Shown piece by piece: positions 34,791-47,439 of a DNA stretch of 64,000 nt (within the stretch, counting starts at the first letter, position 1; each line of letters opens with the position of its first letter). The stretch lies in the NCBI GenBank assembly GCA_036924285.1, contig JAYKYS010000001.1, positions 33,727,501 to 33,791,500 of the forward strand, read 5' to 3'. The position numbers were made by a program, and so were the translations under genes. The notes under the pieces were generated by a model that was not told the origin of the DNA, did no database searches, and worked only from the letters and a program-made list of their open reading frames with translations. This DNA is from Asterella californica (taxonomy: Eukaryota; Streptophyta; Marchantiopsida; Marchantiales; Aytoniaceae).

Positions 34791-36420
34791 CGCATTTGAA
34801 AAAAAAAATGAAAAAGAATCATGTGTTCCGCTCTAGGTCCCAGTACCCTCGTAAGCTGTACACACATAACAAGTAAGGACTCTAGACCCTCACTTTTCTT
34901 TCCGAAACCTTCTGACATCCTCTAAGTAAATACAAATCCTCCAGTCATCTAGGATGTAGTCTAGGAGACATATATACTAAACTTTAAAAATAAAAAAATA
35001 AAAAAATACTAACCTATCAATCCGGAGGTCCACACTATCAAATGAATAGAAAGAAAAAACAAATGTGGTCTGATAAACAAAACTAACAAAAATAAACTTT
35101 AAAAATTGACTTAAATGCACAGTTCAGAAATATCAATGTACAATAACTTAAGACAGAGAGAAAAAAAATTTCAACAAAAATGAACAAATGCTCTTAGCCC
35201 TCCTATTCCCAGAGTCAAAAACACTCATCAACAAATGGTGGGAGAAATGGTGAGAGTTGGGTGGGTCCAAAGCAAAAAGAAAAACCCCCTTGTCAGAAGC
35301 AGTCGCAACTCATTGAGTGGGTTACGCAAGAAGGAAAGTTTTCTTACGTGAAGGAGATAAGAGCTTCCCTTGAGAAGTTTCTTTCCTTGCTTCATTTTGA
35401 CAGTCAAAATCAATTAACAAATATATTTTATCTAACAACAAGAAGATAAAACCTTACTGGAAGAAGAAAATATCGCATACCGAGTACATGTACATTTTTG
35501 AAAGTACAACTGTTCTTGTCTGATGCATTTTGAAGGTTTGAAAAACAAACTCAAATTCAAATTTCAAAATATTTTATTTTTGAAGTTCCCATTGCTCTCT
35601 TACATTTTTGCATGGATCTGTTTCGTTTGGATCCTTATCGTCTCTATTCCAAAAGAAGTCATGAAAAATCCAAAACATAACTGACATTTCTGCATGGATC
35701 CTTATCTGTCTCTATTCCAAACGAAATCATATGTCCAAATCATAATTGAGATGATGTTGCTCAATTTGGTACCAAATTCATTTCTTAGCGATGAAAACTG
35801 ATGCAATTTCTTAGCGATGAAAACGGATACAATACGACCGTACCGCAGAATCGATTGGAGCTTCTTTCAAACACGATTCGAGTTAGAAATAACTAGAACT
35901 AGTTAGCCGTGGGAGTCCCCACCGCTAATCGGCTATTCAAGTTAGAAATAACTAGTACTAGTTAGCAGTGAGAGTCCCTAGTTAGCAGTGAGAGTCCCCA
36001 CCGCTAATATAGCCGCTGCTGTGGTTCAGTGCATACTGTTTCGACGACCCCAGTATCCATCGACCCCAGTATCCATCAATGCTGTGGTCGTTAGTTTATT
36101 ACTCACACTGCGTTAAGACGATGCTGTTTGTTCTAACGACGACTCATCATCCTCAAGCTAACTTTACATGCAACGATTTTATACCCAGGGTCGTTATGGA
36201 ACTTACGGTCCCGTAAAAGGTAACTGCAGCTGCGTGCAACCAAACTGCTTAGGTTTTCTCTCAGGTCGAGTGCAAAGTTCGGAGTTAGTGCAAAATTTCA
36301 TAGAGGGACAGCTTTTGGTATCCTACGTACTACCAATCACCCGTTCTTTTATGTGAAACAACCTGTTTCATAAAGTTCCAGTTCCTCATGCGTGTCCCTG
36401 ATCAGATTTGCATCCACTCC
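34791..36420. other. AT-rich intergenic DNA with nested short tandem duplications
   Basis: No gene. Direct duplications: a 59-bp unit at 35881 and 35940 (agttagaaataactag..gttag), itself containing a second small duplication (tagttagcagtgagagtccc); a 26-bp unit at about 35787 and 35813 (tttcttagcgatgaaaac); and a 17-bp unit at about 36047 (gaccccagtatccatc). A diverged duplication of gcatggatc..ctctattccaaa lies at about 35612 and 35692. Confidence 0.6.
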
Positions 36421-36470
36421 AAGCCGCAAGCAGGAACTGTTTGCGGCTTTAACTTATAAGTATAAAAGTG
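36421..36470 (+). promoter_or_regulatory. Possible promoter: hairpin plus TATA box
   Basis: A 9-bp inverted repeat (aagccgcaa at 36421, ttgcggctt at 36441) is followed by TATAAAAG at 36461-36468. The TATA context tataaaagtgtctc resembles tataaaagtctctc at 29899. No clear ORF follows, so a transcript here is speculative. Confidence 0.25.
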
Positions 36471-37113
36471 TCTCCGCCGGACTGGTCACCATCGAGCAGA
36501 ATAACAGTTCTCATCAGACGAAGAGAATCCGCACCTGCACCTAGTACGCTATGTGCATATGAACAAATCAAACAGAGTCCAAACCATCAGGACTTCTAGT
36601 AGCACTTTAACTTATGAACAAAAAGTAGCACGCTTGTTTACAGTCATGCCGAAATTGTGATCGTATATAGTACTGTCGGCTTCACCTCCGCCCTGCAATG
36701 TGCTCGGATGCAGTGGTGAGCAAATAGCAGTACATATGCAATGAACGATGATCAAGCGCTCTGCCCCTCTAGACTGCATATAATCAACAGCCTTAGCCTC
36801 TCATGTACCTGTTTGCTGTTATATGGATCCAAATTGTCCCTGACAAGCATGTATGCAGCACAAAAAGTGACAGCAGTTCGCCTGCTGCACAGGTATCTGA
36901 TACCCCGTAATATCAAGAAAATGGAACTGTACAATAAAGGGTGAAACATGACCTCTTGAGAAAGTTCCTGGTCAAAACTAGTGCACCAATGTCCTTCCCT
37001 TTCCAGCTGTATTCATTCTTGAACACTAGGACTAGTGAAGACAGCAGAAGTCTTGTGGTGTCTGCAGGACGTCTTAGGGCTTCCTGCTCCCAGAGACAAT
37101 GAAAATGTAGTGT

Positions 37114-37815
37114 TTATGGGCTTCCACCTTTTTGTAAACTGTCCACGCGCATTTTGAACTCAAGGTCCTTCTCGACTTTCCGCTTTGCAGCTGCCTCCTC
37201 ATCTAAAACCTGAATAGGAAACCACTCGGGAAATTTCCACTTCTCAGTCTCCACCCTAGGCTCGATGACCACCTCCATCTTGGGAATAAGTTCAGGATTT
37301 TGAATCTCCATAAAGCGTCTCACGCGATACTCCTGTAGCTGATTTGCGCCAAACTGAATACCTGTTCCAACAACAGCGAATAGTAGCGCACAAGGGAGTG
37401 CCCTGGCAGGACCTCCATGTAAACGACCGAGAACACCACCACTTATAAGCCCTCCCGGGATGCAGTTCAATGGATCATCAGGATCGGCAGCCCTAATTTC
37501 TCGAACAACCTCCTGCGATCCACAGAAGCCCGCAGTAACTAGGGCAAAGTTAGCGCTCATGCTTCCCATCGATCGGACACAGCTCGAACCGTTATACAAC
37601 CCCATACCCAATCCAGCACTAACACCTGCGGTAGCCGCATAAAGAGTTCTATAACCGACTCGGGAAGCCCACCCATCGCGGCCAGTATAATGCAGTGGAC
37701 GCCTCCCAATCCCTACTCTCGGCCCCGATTGTCTCCCCGTAGACGATGGCTCATCGTAATGTACCGCGACTCCCACAGAAGGAGGAGAATGTGTCTGAGA
37801 ATTGGACGATTCCAT
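37114..37815 (-). CDS. Tim17/Tim22/Tim23-family membrane protein (PRAT family)
   Basis: A 233-residue single-exon protein. A polar N-terminus (about 1-50) is followed by four weakly hydrophobic, Gly/Ala-rich helices: about 53-76 (TAGVSAGLGMGLYNG), 85-105 (FALVTAGFCG), 120-138 (IPGGLISGGVLG) and 143-166 (ALLFAVVGTGIQFGANQL). The segment between helices 2 and 3, REIRAADPDDPLNCIPGG, fits the PRAT signature (Arg, Asp, then a GG pair). The charged C-terminal tail includes PEWFPIQVLDEEA, as in plant orphan members of the family. Such proteins sit in the mitochondrial inner membrane or the chloroplast envelope and serve in protein or metabolite transport; which membrane is not decidable here. ATG at 37815 and TAA at 37114. 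No lesion is seen. Confidence 0.82.
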   Translation of the reverse strand: MESSNSQTHSPPSVGVAVHYDEPSSTGRQSGPRVGIGRRPLHYTGRDGWASRVGYRTLYAATAGVSAGLGMGLYNGSSCVRSMGSMSANFALVTAGFCGSQEVVREIRAADPDDPLNCIPGGLISGGVLGRLHGGPARALPCALLFAVVGTGIQFGANQLQEYRVRRFMEIQNPELIPKMEVVIEPRVETEKWKFPEWFPIQVLDEEAAAKRKVEKDLEFKMRVDSLQKGGSP

Positions 37816-38559
37816 GTGACCCTTCTCGTCCGATCCCTGATCTGTGGCAGATTAGGAATCCTCGTGCAACATCGAAGCTCCTGAGGACACTCTCTTCTTG
37901 ACTACTACTTCGAAACCATCAAACTTCCTCTGCAATAATCTGCAGCCTTGAAGCTGACTATCAAACAGTTATCTTCATAACCTCAAATTTTAGATGAAGC
38001 TTGAAAGTATTTCCAGTCATGGGGCACGATCATGAGCAAGTCTTGAGCAACCTTGGCTATCCTTCACTGGCAATGATCACCAACGACGAAAGTTCACAGT
38101 TGACTAGTGGCTAACTGGCATCCTTTGTATTCTGAACCGGCTCGAATTCTCAAAAAAGTCGGTTGAAATGATCTCCGGATTCGTAACCGGGGCCAAAAAG
38201 TCCCTATCTCGAATTTCTCAGGTTTCAGTTTGGTGCAAAGGTTCAGTTTTGGTGTCATGTTTACAGTTTTCTGTGCGAGTAAAATTGAACCTAATCCGGC
38301 GGAAAAGTATCGCATCTGGATTTTAACCGCAAGTGAAAATTTTGGGCCCGGATTCAGTAACCTTGGGGAAGTAATCAAACGGAAATGCTTTTGCCGAACT
38401 CAGACGCTTGGGAAAGTGATGACCCGGTTATTGAGGTCCTTCCCGCGAAAACTGTATTTTCCCATTTTTACTCGATATAGTCACACACGTTGTGACAATA
38501 TCGAGTGTGAATAAATATGCATGCTCGATGAACTCAGGGAACTTTTGCTCGTTTATTGT
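37816..38559. other. Upstream region of the Tim17-family gene; one hairpin
   Basis: Probably holds the promoter and leader of the minus-strand gene. A 16-bp inverted repeat with one mismatch lies at 38470-38485 / 38491-38506 (actcgatat..tcaca, loop cacgt). Confidence 0.6.
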
Positions 38560-41500
38560 AATCTAGAAAATATATAAATATTAAATAGAAAATATATATT
38601 AAGTAAATGTAAAAATTAAAAAATTTTATAAAGATTATTTGTTAGTGCATGCTGGGAAACACTGGAAGAGCAAAAAAAAACCCATAAGTGTTGACTTGAC
38701 TCTGGTGCTTCAGAAAGTACAAGACTGGAGAGCTGGAGTTATGAATATATTATTTTACTGAGTCGTTTGTGCGGGAAGGTTTAGGTATTAAATTAAACTA
38801 TTATGCATTTCTCTCTCTTCCAAATACATTACTTTACTAAATCGTTTGTGCAAGAAGGATTAAGTATTAAATTAAACGATTATGCATTTCTCCTCTTCCG
38901 ATGAATGTGTGAATAACGAGGTTTGACGGTAGATCATTCAAGTAATTACTTAGCATGGGGACTTTTTCCTCTGAAACTGGATATACGCTCGCTCCAAACT
39001 GAGGACGATCCTTTTTCCCTTTTCTTTCTGAAGTAAGTCAGATTCGGTAAGAATATCCATTGTCCTTTTGTCGTTTAATTCAATACGTTTGATGAGAAAC
39101 CGATCGGTAGAAAATGCGAGTTCAATTGTGTACAGATTACAACAGAACGGTGAGAGAGCAAAGATAATTACCGCCACGTGAAGGAACATGAAAAGCAAAA
39201 ATGAGTAAACCACAATTAATGGTCCCGGAAGATCTCGACGAATATACAAGTCGACAAGACAAATAAGTAAGAACTACACTCCAACCCATCATAAAAAAGT
39301 GGACACTCTAAAAGAGTTTATCCCTTCTGCACTATAGTGATTGATGCAGTTGGAGTTAATTATCACAGAGCTCAAAATTATTTGGAATGTCCGCCACTCG
39401 CGAAAAGCAAAGTTACACAACAACCTAATAACCTATCCTTTCTTGGAGCTACTCCCCAAAGGACTGCTCTACCTAATATCTTCCCCCACGGCCTTGTACA
39501 GACAACGTGGAGGTGAAAAAACCGTTTATAAAATATCCGTTGGTCACAGCAGATTTAGCCGTAAGGCCACGATTCAAAGCATTAAGTGAAGTCAGGTTGC
39601 AGTGTCAAACTACTGGGACGCAATGAAACCAAATTATTGGTTTTTCCCTACGACTCCACGGCCACGGAAAGAAGGCGTCGGATTTCACGTCGTCGGATCA
39701 AAGTCAAACGACAACCTAAATTTGAATAGTTAAATTTAAAATACTATATATAAAAAACCTTAATTTAAACTTCTCTGTCAAGAAAACACATGGCTTCCGG
39801 AAATCACAAAGACCCATAAGCGTTGTGATTGTCTGGGAACCTCACGTAGTATAAGTCAAGTTGTTGTCACAAATAAAATAAATGATGAGGCATTAATTTA
39901 GAGCTAATCCTTCCTAGGAAAAGGTTAGCTCATAAATTATGCCCATGTACACTTCAAAGTGTACATGGGTGAATAAGCACCGAAACTGTACAGTTCGTGA
40001 GAGAAAGAGAAACAGACAAGCGATGAAAGCGCGAATTCGAATTTTAGGGCAAGGGCAAGGTCACGGGGAAGGCGCAGTGAGATTATAGAATATATAATAT
40101 AAAAAAAATTTAAATTTAAATTAATTATTTCTATTTCTATTTTTTAAACTACCTGAAAAGACGGAGAAAATAAAAATTAACCCATAAAGCTTGAGTCCAG
40201 TGCCGCGCTTCAAAACGTACAAGTCCGAGAACCACTGTCCATTAAACCACTCATGTACACTAAGTTTAATTTAATATTTAATTCTTCTTGTCGAAAGAAT
40301 TAGATATTAAATTAAACCCCTTGCATATTTTCTTCCTCCATCGAAAGATGAAAGAGGTGAATAAGCACGGGAAGTACATGGGTGAATATACATACAGCCT
40401 TCATCAGGAGAACGGACCACCAAATAACAGTCAGATAGAAGCTTCGATGCGAAGGCCCTTTGCAGAGGAATCCTGACCTGCAACATTACGGTTTAACACC
40501 CCAAAATTTAAAGGAGCTCTAAAGGTTCTGTTTGTCCCTATTCCATCTGACAAAAAAAGATTAATGGGACGAACTGTGTCCCTTGCTATTGTACTCGGGT
40601 GCAGTGCTCTGGAAGGTTTTTGTCGAAATTCGGTACATTTCCGGTGGATGGAGAGGAAACAATAAATTTGACATTTTTGTCGAAAATGTTTTCTAATTTT
40701 TACTAAAATCTCAATTTTCCCTTTCAGAAATTTTCCGGCAGATTTGGGTCAAGACCGATAATCCTGGAAAACAGTAAACAAGCGACGCAATGAATAGCCA
40801 ACGGATGGAAAGAGAAAAAGGATCCTGAAAAACTACCGGAAGTCATAACACTATATTTCAGAACTCCCCGGGCACTGCTCGAGTGTCTCCATATAGTGAC
40901 AAGGTTTCATGTAGGTTCACAATGTATGGTACTCACGACGTGACTGGATGCTGATTTTTGGACAGGTTACTTCCAAGTTTGAAAGGGTGTAGTGCGGCAC
41001 TGACTACATCCACGTGTAAAGCTTAGCTGACTTGGTACCAGTGCGGTGGAAGTGAAGGCAGCCCTGATGGCCTTCCAAGTCAGATGAGCACAGCCTCTTG
41101 ACAGACTGGTAGCTTGCCCAACTGGTTGAAGTAATTCAATCTCCATAAGGAGCGGCACAACGGTCCAACGTCTTCTATAATTACAGGACGTCTTGGAAAC
41201 ATGTTTTGAATTAGAGTCTAAATCCACGAGACGCTGCCCAAGTAAATATATGCATCTCAAGCGAAGTGGAGAAGTTAGGAGCGGAAAGTGACGAGTTACA
41301 TAAGTGTGAAAATTATTTCTATTACCATTAATCTCTATACTGTGGTTGGCTAGGTATGCTAGGAGAAGGGCAAAAAATATTTTTTTGCGAGATAATCAGT
41401 CTCTGATATTATTGTACAATCCGGGAGACCTAATGTATTAGAGATTAAACCTTTGGGAGATTTTGTTAGTCTTTTTACTGTTGGTAAATGTATAAATGTT

Positions 41501-41770
41501 ATGACAAATTTTACAATAAATAAATATAAATATTTGAAACTTTTTATAAATGTTAAATATAGTTAAATCAAAAAATAAGAGACGATCTAGAAATAACTCC
41601 TACACCAAGAGCTCACACACACTTCCAAAAGTATAACTGCGATAGTCTGGTATTATAAAAAATATTAATGATTATATACATTAATTTATTATGTAATCAT
41701 TCTCGACAGGAAGGTTAGGGAATAAATTGAGCATGCGACTCATCAGAAAATTGGAAGAGGTGATTATGTT
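38560..41770. repeat. Cluster of diverged copies of an AT-rich dispersed repeat
   Basis: Four units show the same order of parts: a 50-80 bp run of A and T; then CCCATAAG or CCCATAAA (38681, 39813, 40181; the fourth unit from about 41500 is weaker); about 60 bp with the phrase caagt or acgtacaagtccgag; then an AATTTAATATTAAATTAAAC-like block; then a pyrimidine-rich stretch and GTGAATAA. In the first unit the last part is duplicated (about 38760 and 38840). A near-perfect palindrome of 13-bp arms with a 2-nt loop lies at 39942-39969, and a 23-bp inverted repeat with one mismatch at 40264-40317. No protein is encoded. It may be a non-autonomous DNA element family. Confidence 0.5.
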
Positions 41771-44654
41771 AGCTTGATTGGTTAATCACAATCGTTGTTA
41801 TTTTTCCTCTAACTCTAGTGCATAATATTCACGAGTTTGGAGTAATTGTGTTGACATGAACTTGTTATGATACCTTCTCCTCCACATTCTCAAGGATGTT
41901 CACCTCTTCTTCGCACCCTACCTCTTCCGGATTGTTGATCATATCGCCATCTTCTGCTATCTTGTTTTCATTAGTAGTAGTATTTATTATTTTTATACAA
42001 TATTCATACTATTTATCTTAAGCATCTCGGGTGTTGACACCCCATATTATTCGACAGATCTGAAGATCTTTTCGAGTGAAGTGTAGTAATTCCTCTTGGC
42101 AATTTGGATACTCAAACCAGGATAGCTTCTTCTGTTTAAAGTACAATCACAATGAAAAATAAAGATTGTTTGTTAACTCATAATGTCTCTTTAATGCAGA
42201 GGAGACAACGATAAATTAAAACAATTTTCGAATCGTCAACAAGTTTACATATTCTGTTTGATGAGAAGTGGGTTTCATTGAAAGTAAGAATAATTTTACA
42301 AATTTTGATAGAAAGTAATGCTTTAAATTGTGACAGCAAACAGTTGTATATATTTGGGTTGCATTGTATTGTACCTATATTTGTTCAAGACTGAGTGTCT
42401 GTTTTGCATAAGAATATGGATTTAGTAGATTCACAAATCATTACAATAAATTTCTAATAGATATTAGACCATAAGTAAAACAGTTCGTAATATTTTTGTT
42501 CATTCGAAAAGAGATGCTAAATATCATTACCACAATGTATAGTTTCAACAAATATTGTAACAGCGGTAGCTTTACATCTCTTGCTGATATGGCATGCCTG
42601 CACAGTGCAACATGACATGGCTGCAGACAAGGCGACACATGGATGGTAAGGGAGGTGTTGAAAGACTACTTAAGGTGACAAAATTCTTCAATAGAGAGAT
42701 TTTTTTGGGAATTATCTGATGTGTACACTGGTGCAAGTTATTGAAACGCAAGACAATAGTCTTGGATTTGGATATCTAACAAGGATGATGACCTCCATGT
42801 TGGAAGGTTGTAGGGCATCAACTTCGAGGCTAGCCTCGATTTTGAGCGTGTTCAGCGAGATTTTTAAAGGTATCAACATCGAAGTTGACCTCGATATTGA
42901 AACGAGTGAAAGAAAGGTAATAGAGTGTGTGAAGGGAGATAATGAGGGTCTAGTCATGGGTTGGGAGATTTTGGTGCACCAACACGGATGCTGAAGAGGA
43001 GTTTGAGTAAAGCACTGGTGGAAAATGTTAAGAAATGATAGATCTCAAATAAATTCAGCTTTCGCTTTGAAGCTCAATTTGGGAGGATATGAAAATCATT
43101 GGAAATTTGCTGACAAGAGCTTTGTAGCAAAACTGAAATCATCACTTTTGGAACTCGTATAAAAAGTTTATGAGAGTTCAAAGTTCACTGTAAATACTAT
43201 GATACTTAGTGTGCATATATGCAGTACAACCATTGGATTAAGGTTGAGAGCACTTTGACACCGAGCATAGACAACATGCACAATTGGTACTCTGCGTCGT
43301 TACATTGATTCTTCTCGCTCTCAAACTTTCATGCTTTAGAGCTATATACCTCTTGTATTCTCAGATATATTTTTGTGCAAATAAGAATACAACAATGCTT
43401 GCACTTCATCTTTGTCATGAAAACCTTTGTAGATATTGTTAAACTCTGTTTTCTCACAATCTATTAATTTACAATTGACCTTAAATATTCACGCTATATT
43501 GTTAACAAATAACAAATTAACATCTAACGTCTCTTCCTCCCTCGTGTACGATTGCAGATGTCCTATGGACATGCTCTTATTGAAGATAAAACGCCAACTG
43601 CTTTACTTCTCATTGTTGTGTCATAGTAGGGAAATTAAATATGTTGTTATTCGTTGCCACACTAAAAACTTATTAAATAGGGTATCACTGTTCTAACGAA
43701 TGAGAAGGAAAACAATGATGATAAAAATTATCTGTGTCAAGAACTGGTGTCCAGTTTTATTAATGGGGAATTTTAATAATAAAAATTTCAAAAGATTATT
43801 GTGATGTTAGATTATGGAGTAATTATAATTTCAGTGTGTTTTGTGTTCTCATAAGATATTTTCTGTCATCTAGGAGAGAATCACTCTAACAGAATCTCTA
43901 ATAGAAATATAAAATAACCTTTGATAAGAAAGCATTCGAATTCTAATTTTCTTTCTAATTCTTGTGTACCATCGATCTTTGATTTAGGTAAACTATAACC
44001 TAAAATGGAGATCTTTAAAAGATGAACATTCGGACCATATACCATTTGCAGGTATCGAAAGAAGGCGGGAGTCACAACATGTTAACAATAAATAGTTTGA
44101 CTAATTAGAAATTAAAACCAATATATGGAGAGGCTGCTAAATATTTATTAGGTCTATAGTAGTTATTAATGTTAAAAAAGTAAAAATAAAGAAGTCATTA
44201 GTTTACTTATTAAAATAAAATCGTATTTCATGTTGGCTTTTTATATCTCCACACTCTACACGTTTAAATACAGCCTCATGTGGAATTCCCAAGAGTTTAA
44301 AAGTTTGCTACTTTCTGCGTAAGTTACGTGAACTATTATAGAATTCCCTATATGTCTTTTGATACTTATAATGTTTGGTGTAAAACGTTTGGTACATTTT
44401 ATAAGTAGAGAGTGTCAAACATTGTGCATAACAACTAGGAGATCAAAGTTTTAATCGTTAAGCACTTTGGAATTTTACCGTCTCTATGCTTTTGTAATTT
44501 ATCATGCTTAATATTCACAAAACTAATGATATAAATGTTAACATCTATTAATCAACAATCTATAAATATTGATTTCATTAATCAATTATTAATTTTCATT
44601 AACTAATTATCTTTAAATATTATTATTTATTAATATATAATATTTAAGTTATCG
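41771..44654. other. AT-rich intergenic DNA
   Basis: No supported gene. A 91-residue ORF with an ATG (42719-42994, +) has an internal imperfect repeat at the DNA level (catcaac.tcga.g.t..cctcgat) but no motif. A short coding-like piece on the minus strand (41975-41880, INNPEEVGCEEEVNILENVE) may be a repeat fragment. From 44500 to 44650 the sequence is nearly all A and T. Confidence 0.45.
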
Positions 44655-45180
44655 TATGCATACATATTGCTACACAACATACATTGCTGTGTCATAGGTA
44701 CACCACACCTACACATAACACACGGACAATATCATACACGTACACAAGTGTATCACAATAATAAGAATTGATACTCGCTTCATCATGTCGATCAATAATA
44801 CACAAACACTAAAGTCGAGTCACACCCACTCTGCACAGCAGAGAATCCAGGCTACGCTCACCAAGACTATCTATCATAGCCAGGAGCTTGAAGGCTCAAC
44901 TCGAAGAACTGAAGCTTACGAGCCCTACCTGCAAAGTATACCCCTAGTGGGGCTGACCAAAGAACATACCATAACGGCACTAACGGCCCTACTAGGACTA
45001 ACCACTACGCACTCGATCAGTCTAGCCGAGGTGCTAAATTGACGTGATAGTTGTCGTGCGCATATACATCGCTACACAATATACATCATTGTCAGAGATA
45101 CACCACACATACACATAACACATGGACTATGTTATACACATACACAAGTGTATCTAACTAACGGTTAGGTCTTTCTAACT
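44655..45180 (-). mobile_element. Terminal region (LTR-like) of PHD-gypsy element, copy 1
   Basis: A block of about 110 bp rich in tacacataacaca and acaca..catacat words occurs four times in the window: 44655, 45055, 47918 and 48299. In each pair the copies are about 380-400 bp apart, and the two pairs lie about 3.26 kb apart. The unit 44655-45054 corresponds to 47918-48298. This is the 3' end of the minus-strand element and is probably LTR, but TG..CA ends could not be fixed. Confidence 0.5.
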
Positions 45181-45317
45181 CCAAATGGCTCCATATCTCA
45201 GCTACGTGATATACATCTTCGTGGGTGCAAGGATCAAGAGACGAGATACTACATCGTCTCATCGTTAGTCGTACGTCTACAATCCATATCACGCAAAGAT
45301 ATAATCAATTATCCATG

Positions 45318-45599
45318 CTATATACAGCGAGGGCAAACCCATCGTCTAGTAAGAACGATACTGAGAGGTGGAATCAAACACGACATGTGCCAACCTCTCG
45401 AACAACTATCACACACCAACATACGAGTTTGTCCATCAGCAGACCCACACAATATACACCTCAAGCCCGTGCGTACAACCGCTAAGTTTGGATCAACAGT
45501 ACCACCGATGGTCATTCCAAACAACACCATCATGGTCTTCTTACTTGAGCAGTCCAGAAGATAACACCTCACGTTGTCGTGTCGTGGATCGACTCTCAT
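45318..45599 (-). pseudogene. C-terminal pol fragment with PHD finger (copy 1)
   Basis: The open segment reads through VVRTGLRCILCGSADGQTR and then MLVCDSCSRGWHMSCL..PP, ending WVCPRC. The spacing CxxC..CxxC....HxxC..WxCxxC is a complete C4HC3 PHD zinc finger. PHD fingers usually read histone H3 tails; at the end of an integrase this could steer insertion to certain chromatin, as chromodomains do in other gypsy elements (inference). Upstream continuity with the integrase C-terminus is broken by the insertion at 45600-47431; the matching part resumes at 47440-47916. Confidence 0.75.
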
Positions 45600-47431
45600 C
45601 TGAAAATATGTTTGTGAATCTTATCATTATCGCTCCAAAGATACTCATGAGACAAAAAATGAGACTTTTGGCACAACTTCGGATCTCCACTTTCATCGCA
45701 TCAATGGATAGAGCTCATTGTCAGCTTTCCATAGACACTTTGTCTACTTCATTTGGACGCCTAGTGGAGAAGTTACGAGACTCGAAAGATGGGTAAAACA
45801 AGCTAAGCCCCAGCTTACGAGCTTTTGGCACAACTTCGGATCTTCATTTTCATTACATCAATGAGTAGAGCTCATTGTCAGCTTTCCAAGGGTACTTCGT
45901 CTACTTCATTTGGACGCATAATGGAGAAGTTACGAGACTCGAAAGAAGAGAAAATCAAGCTAAACCCTAGTTTATTTTTCCTGATTGCGTATTTGCAGCT
46001 CCGGGCGCTATACTAAGGACGCAAGGGGCCTGCTTCCTCATTATCTGAGAATTCGTGTACATACAGAGTCTGACGTAAAGGGGCAACTTAAGAGGTTAGC
46101 TTGTACCTGCGACATGTCCGTGGATGATTTGGAGAACTGAGAAGTCCAATGCATGCGCGCAAGGTGTCATTGGGTTCAGATTTGTGTAGGCTACGCATTG
46201 GTTAAGACAATTCGTGAAGAGACGGATCGGAGAATGTGTACTAGGGAAAATTGAGACGTAGGGGGAGGATTTGAGGAGCTTCAGTAATCTGTGAAAGAGA
46301 GTTGGACCGTTTGGACCGTTCCGAAGTCTAAACTTGCTGTCCTTGGATCCATCGGGATCAGAACGCCGAGTTCTTCAAGAAATTGAAGACGATATGAAGT
46401 TTAATCGGACGATTTGAGAGTTCTGAGTGAAATTGGCTCGTGGGGAAGTGTTTACGTCAATTTTTCATCGGCTGCGATCTGAAATTGGGTTGTTCTTCGC
46501 GATCAGTGAGCCAAGCTCTTCGTTCTTGGTGCCTACGCGATCAGGGAGTCTTCATCTACGCATAGGAGAAGACTGTGGATTAAATTGTTGGTTTGAGTGT
46601 GGTGAGCAAGTTTGAGCTGCACGAGGAGCCGATTTACGTCAGTTTTTTGTGTCCTACGATCAAATTTCTTGCATGATATTGCGAGGGGAACCCCAAACAA
46701 CTTGTTTGAAGTCTCGTTGGATTCAAGGTAGTTAGATTTACCTACAAGAGGAGACGGATATCAGATCAGACAATCCATTTGAGCGGTGTGTGCGATTTTA
46801 AACCGCAAGGAGGAGTTTTTGAAGGTTCGATCATCTACGATAAAATTTGACGGTATCTCGGCAATCGAGAGTCGGATCTGATAGTTCTCGAAGCCAACAG
46901 AGTCAAGGAAGAAGACCCTATCGACATCTGAAGATCTTTTGACGAAAAAAAGAAGTTCTAAGATAGGCCTTTTCTGGTTCTTCCGTTACGGTTTTCGTCC
47001 TTTGGAGTTCGTTAGAGATCTAGTTGGTTGTGTACAGCTTGTGGTAGCTAGCTTTAGCTAAAGGTTTGTACGTGGACGTTGTTTGGACTTGGGTTTGAAT
47101 CGTGTGATGTTGGTGCAGCTCTTTTTGTTAACAAAGAGATGTTTCTCTTGCTTTGAGTTATGTTTTGGTGGATTTGGGTCTAAGTTGAGATTCAAGGACT
47201 CGTTTTGGGGAGGTTTTGTAGCAGATTACAGACCGCTCTGGTCTATTTCTTAGTTTTGTGTTCTTAGGAAGAAAGAACCGGCAGTGTATATACATTGAGA
47301 GTTGGTATATATTGCGACGCTCGTTTTTGTGCTTGTTTCTCTCTTTCTTGTCTTTGTTCAACACTGTACATCTCCACACAACCTCGCATTTTCCTGAACA
47401 TCCTTCACGCAAAATTTGACACGATAACGTA
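45600..47431 (+). mobile_element. 1.83-kb insertion inside copy 1 (solo-LTR-like)
   Basis: Comparison with the parallel copy (48504-49330), which lacks this segment, shows an insertion. It is flanked by CTCAT at 45595-45599 and 47432-47436, a 5-bp direct repeat as expected for LTR elements. It encodes nothing recognisable. Near the left end is an imperfect 167-bp tandem repeat (starting about 45665 and 45832, both with cttttggcacaacttcgg). The orientation shown is a guess and the ends are not clean TG..CA. Confidence 0.5.
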
Positions 47432-47439
47432 CTCATAAA

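Noticed and set aside
38560..41770. Helitron end (hairpin followed by CTRR) in the AT-rich repeat cluster
   Set aside because: Palindromes are present, but none is followed at the right distance by CTRR with an AT insertion site in all units.
42719..42994. 91-residue plus-strand ORF with a true ATG
   Set aside because: No recognisable domain. It lies in an AT-rich gap, and an antisense ORF of equal length exists. Kept only as a note in the gap entry.
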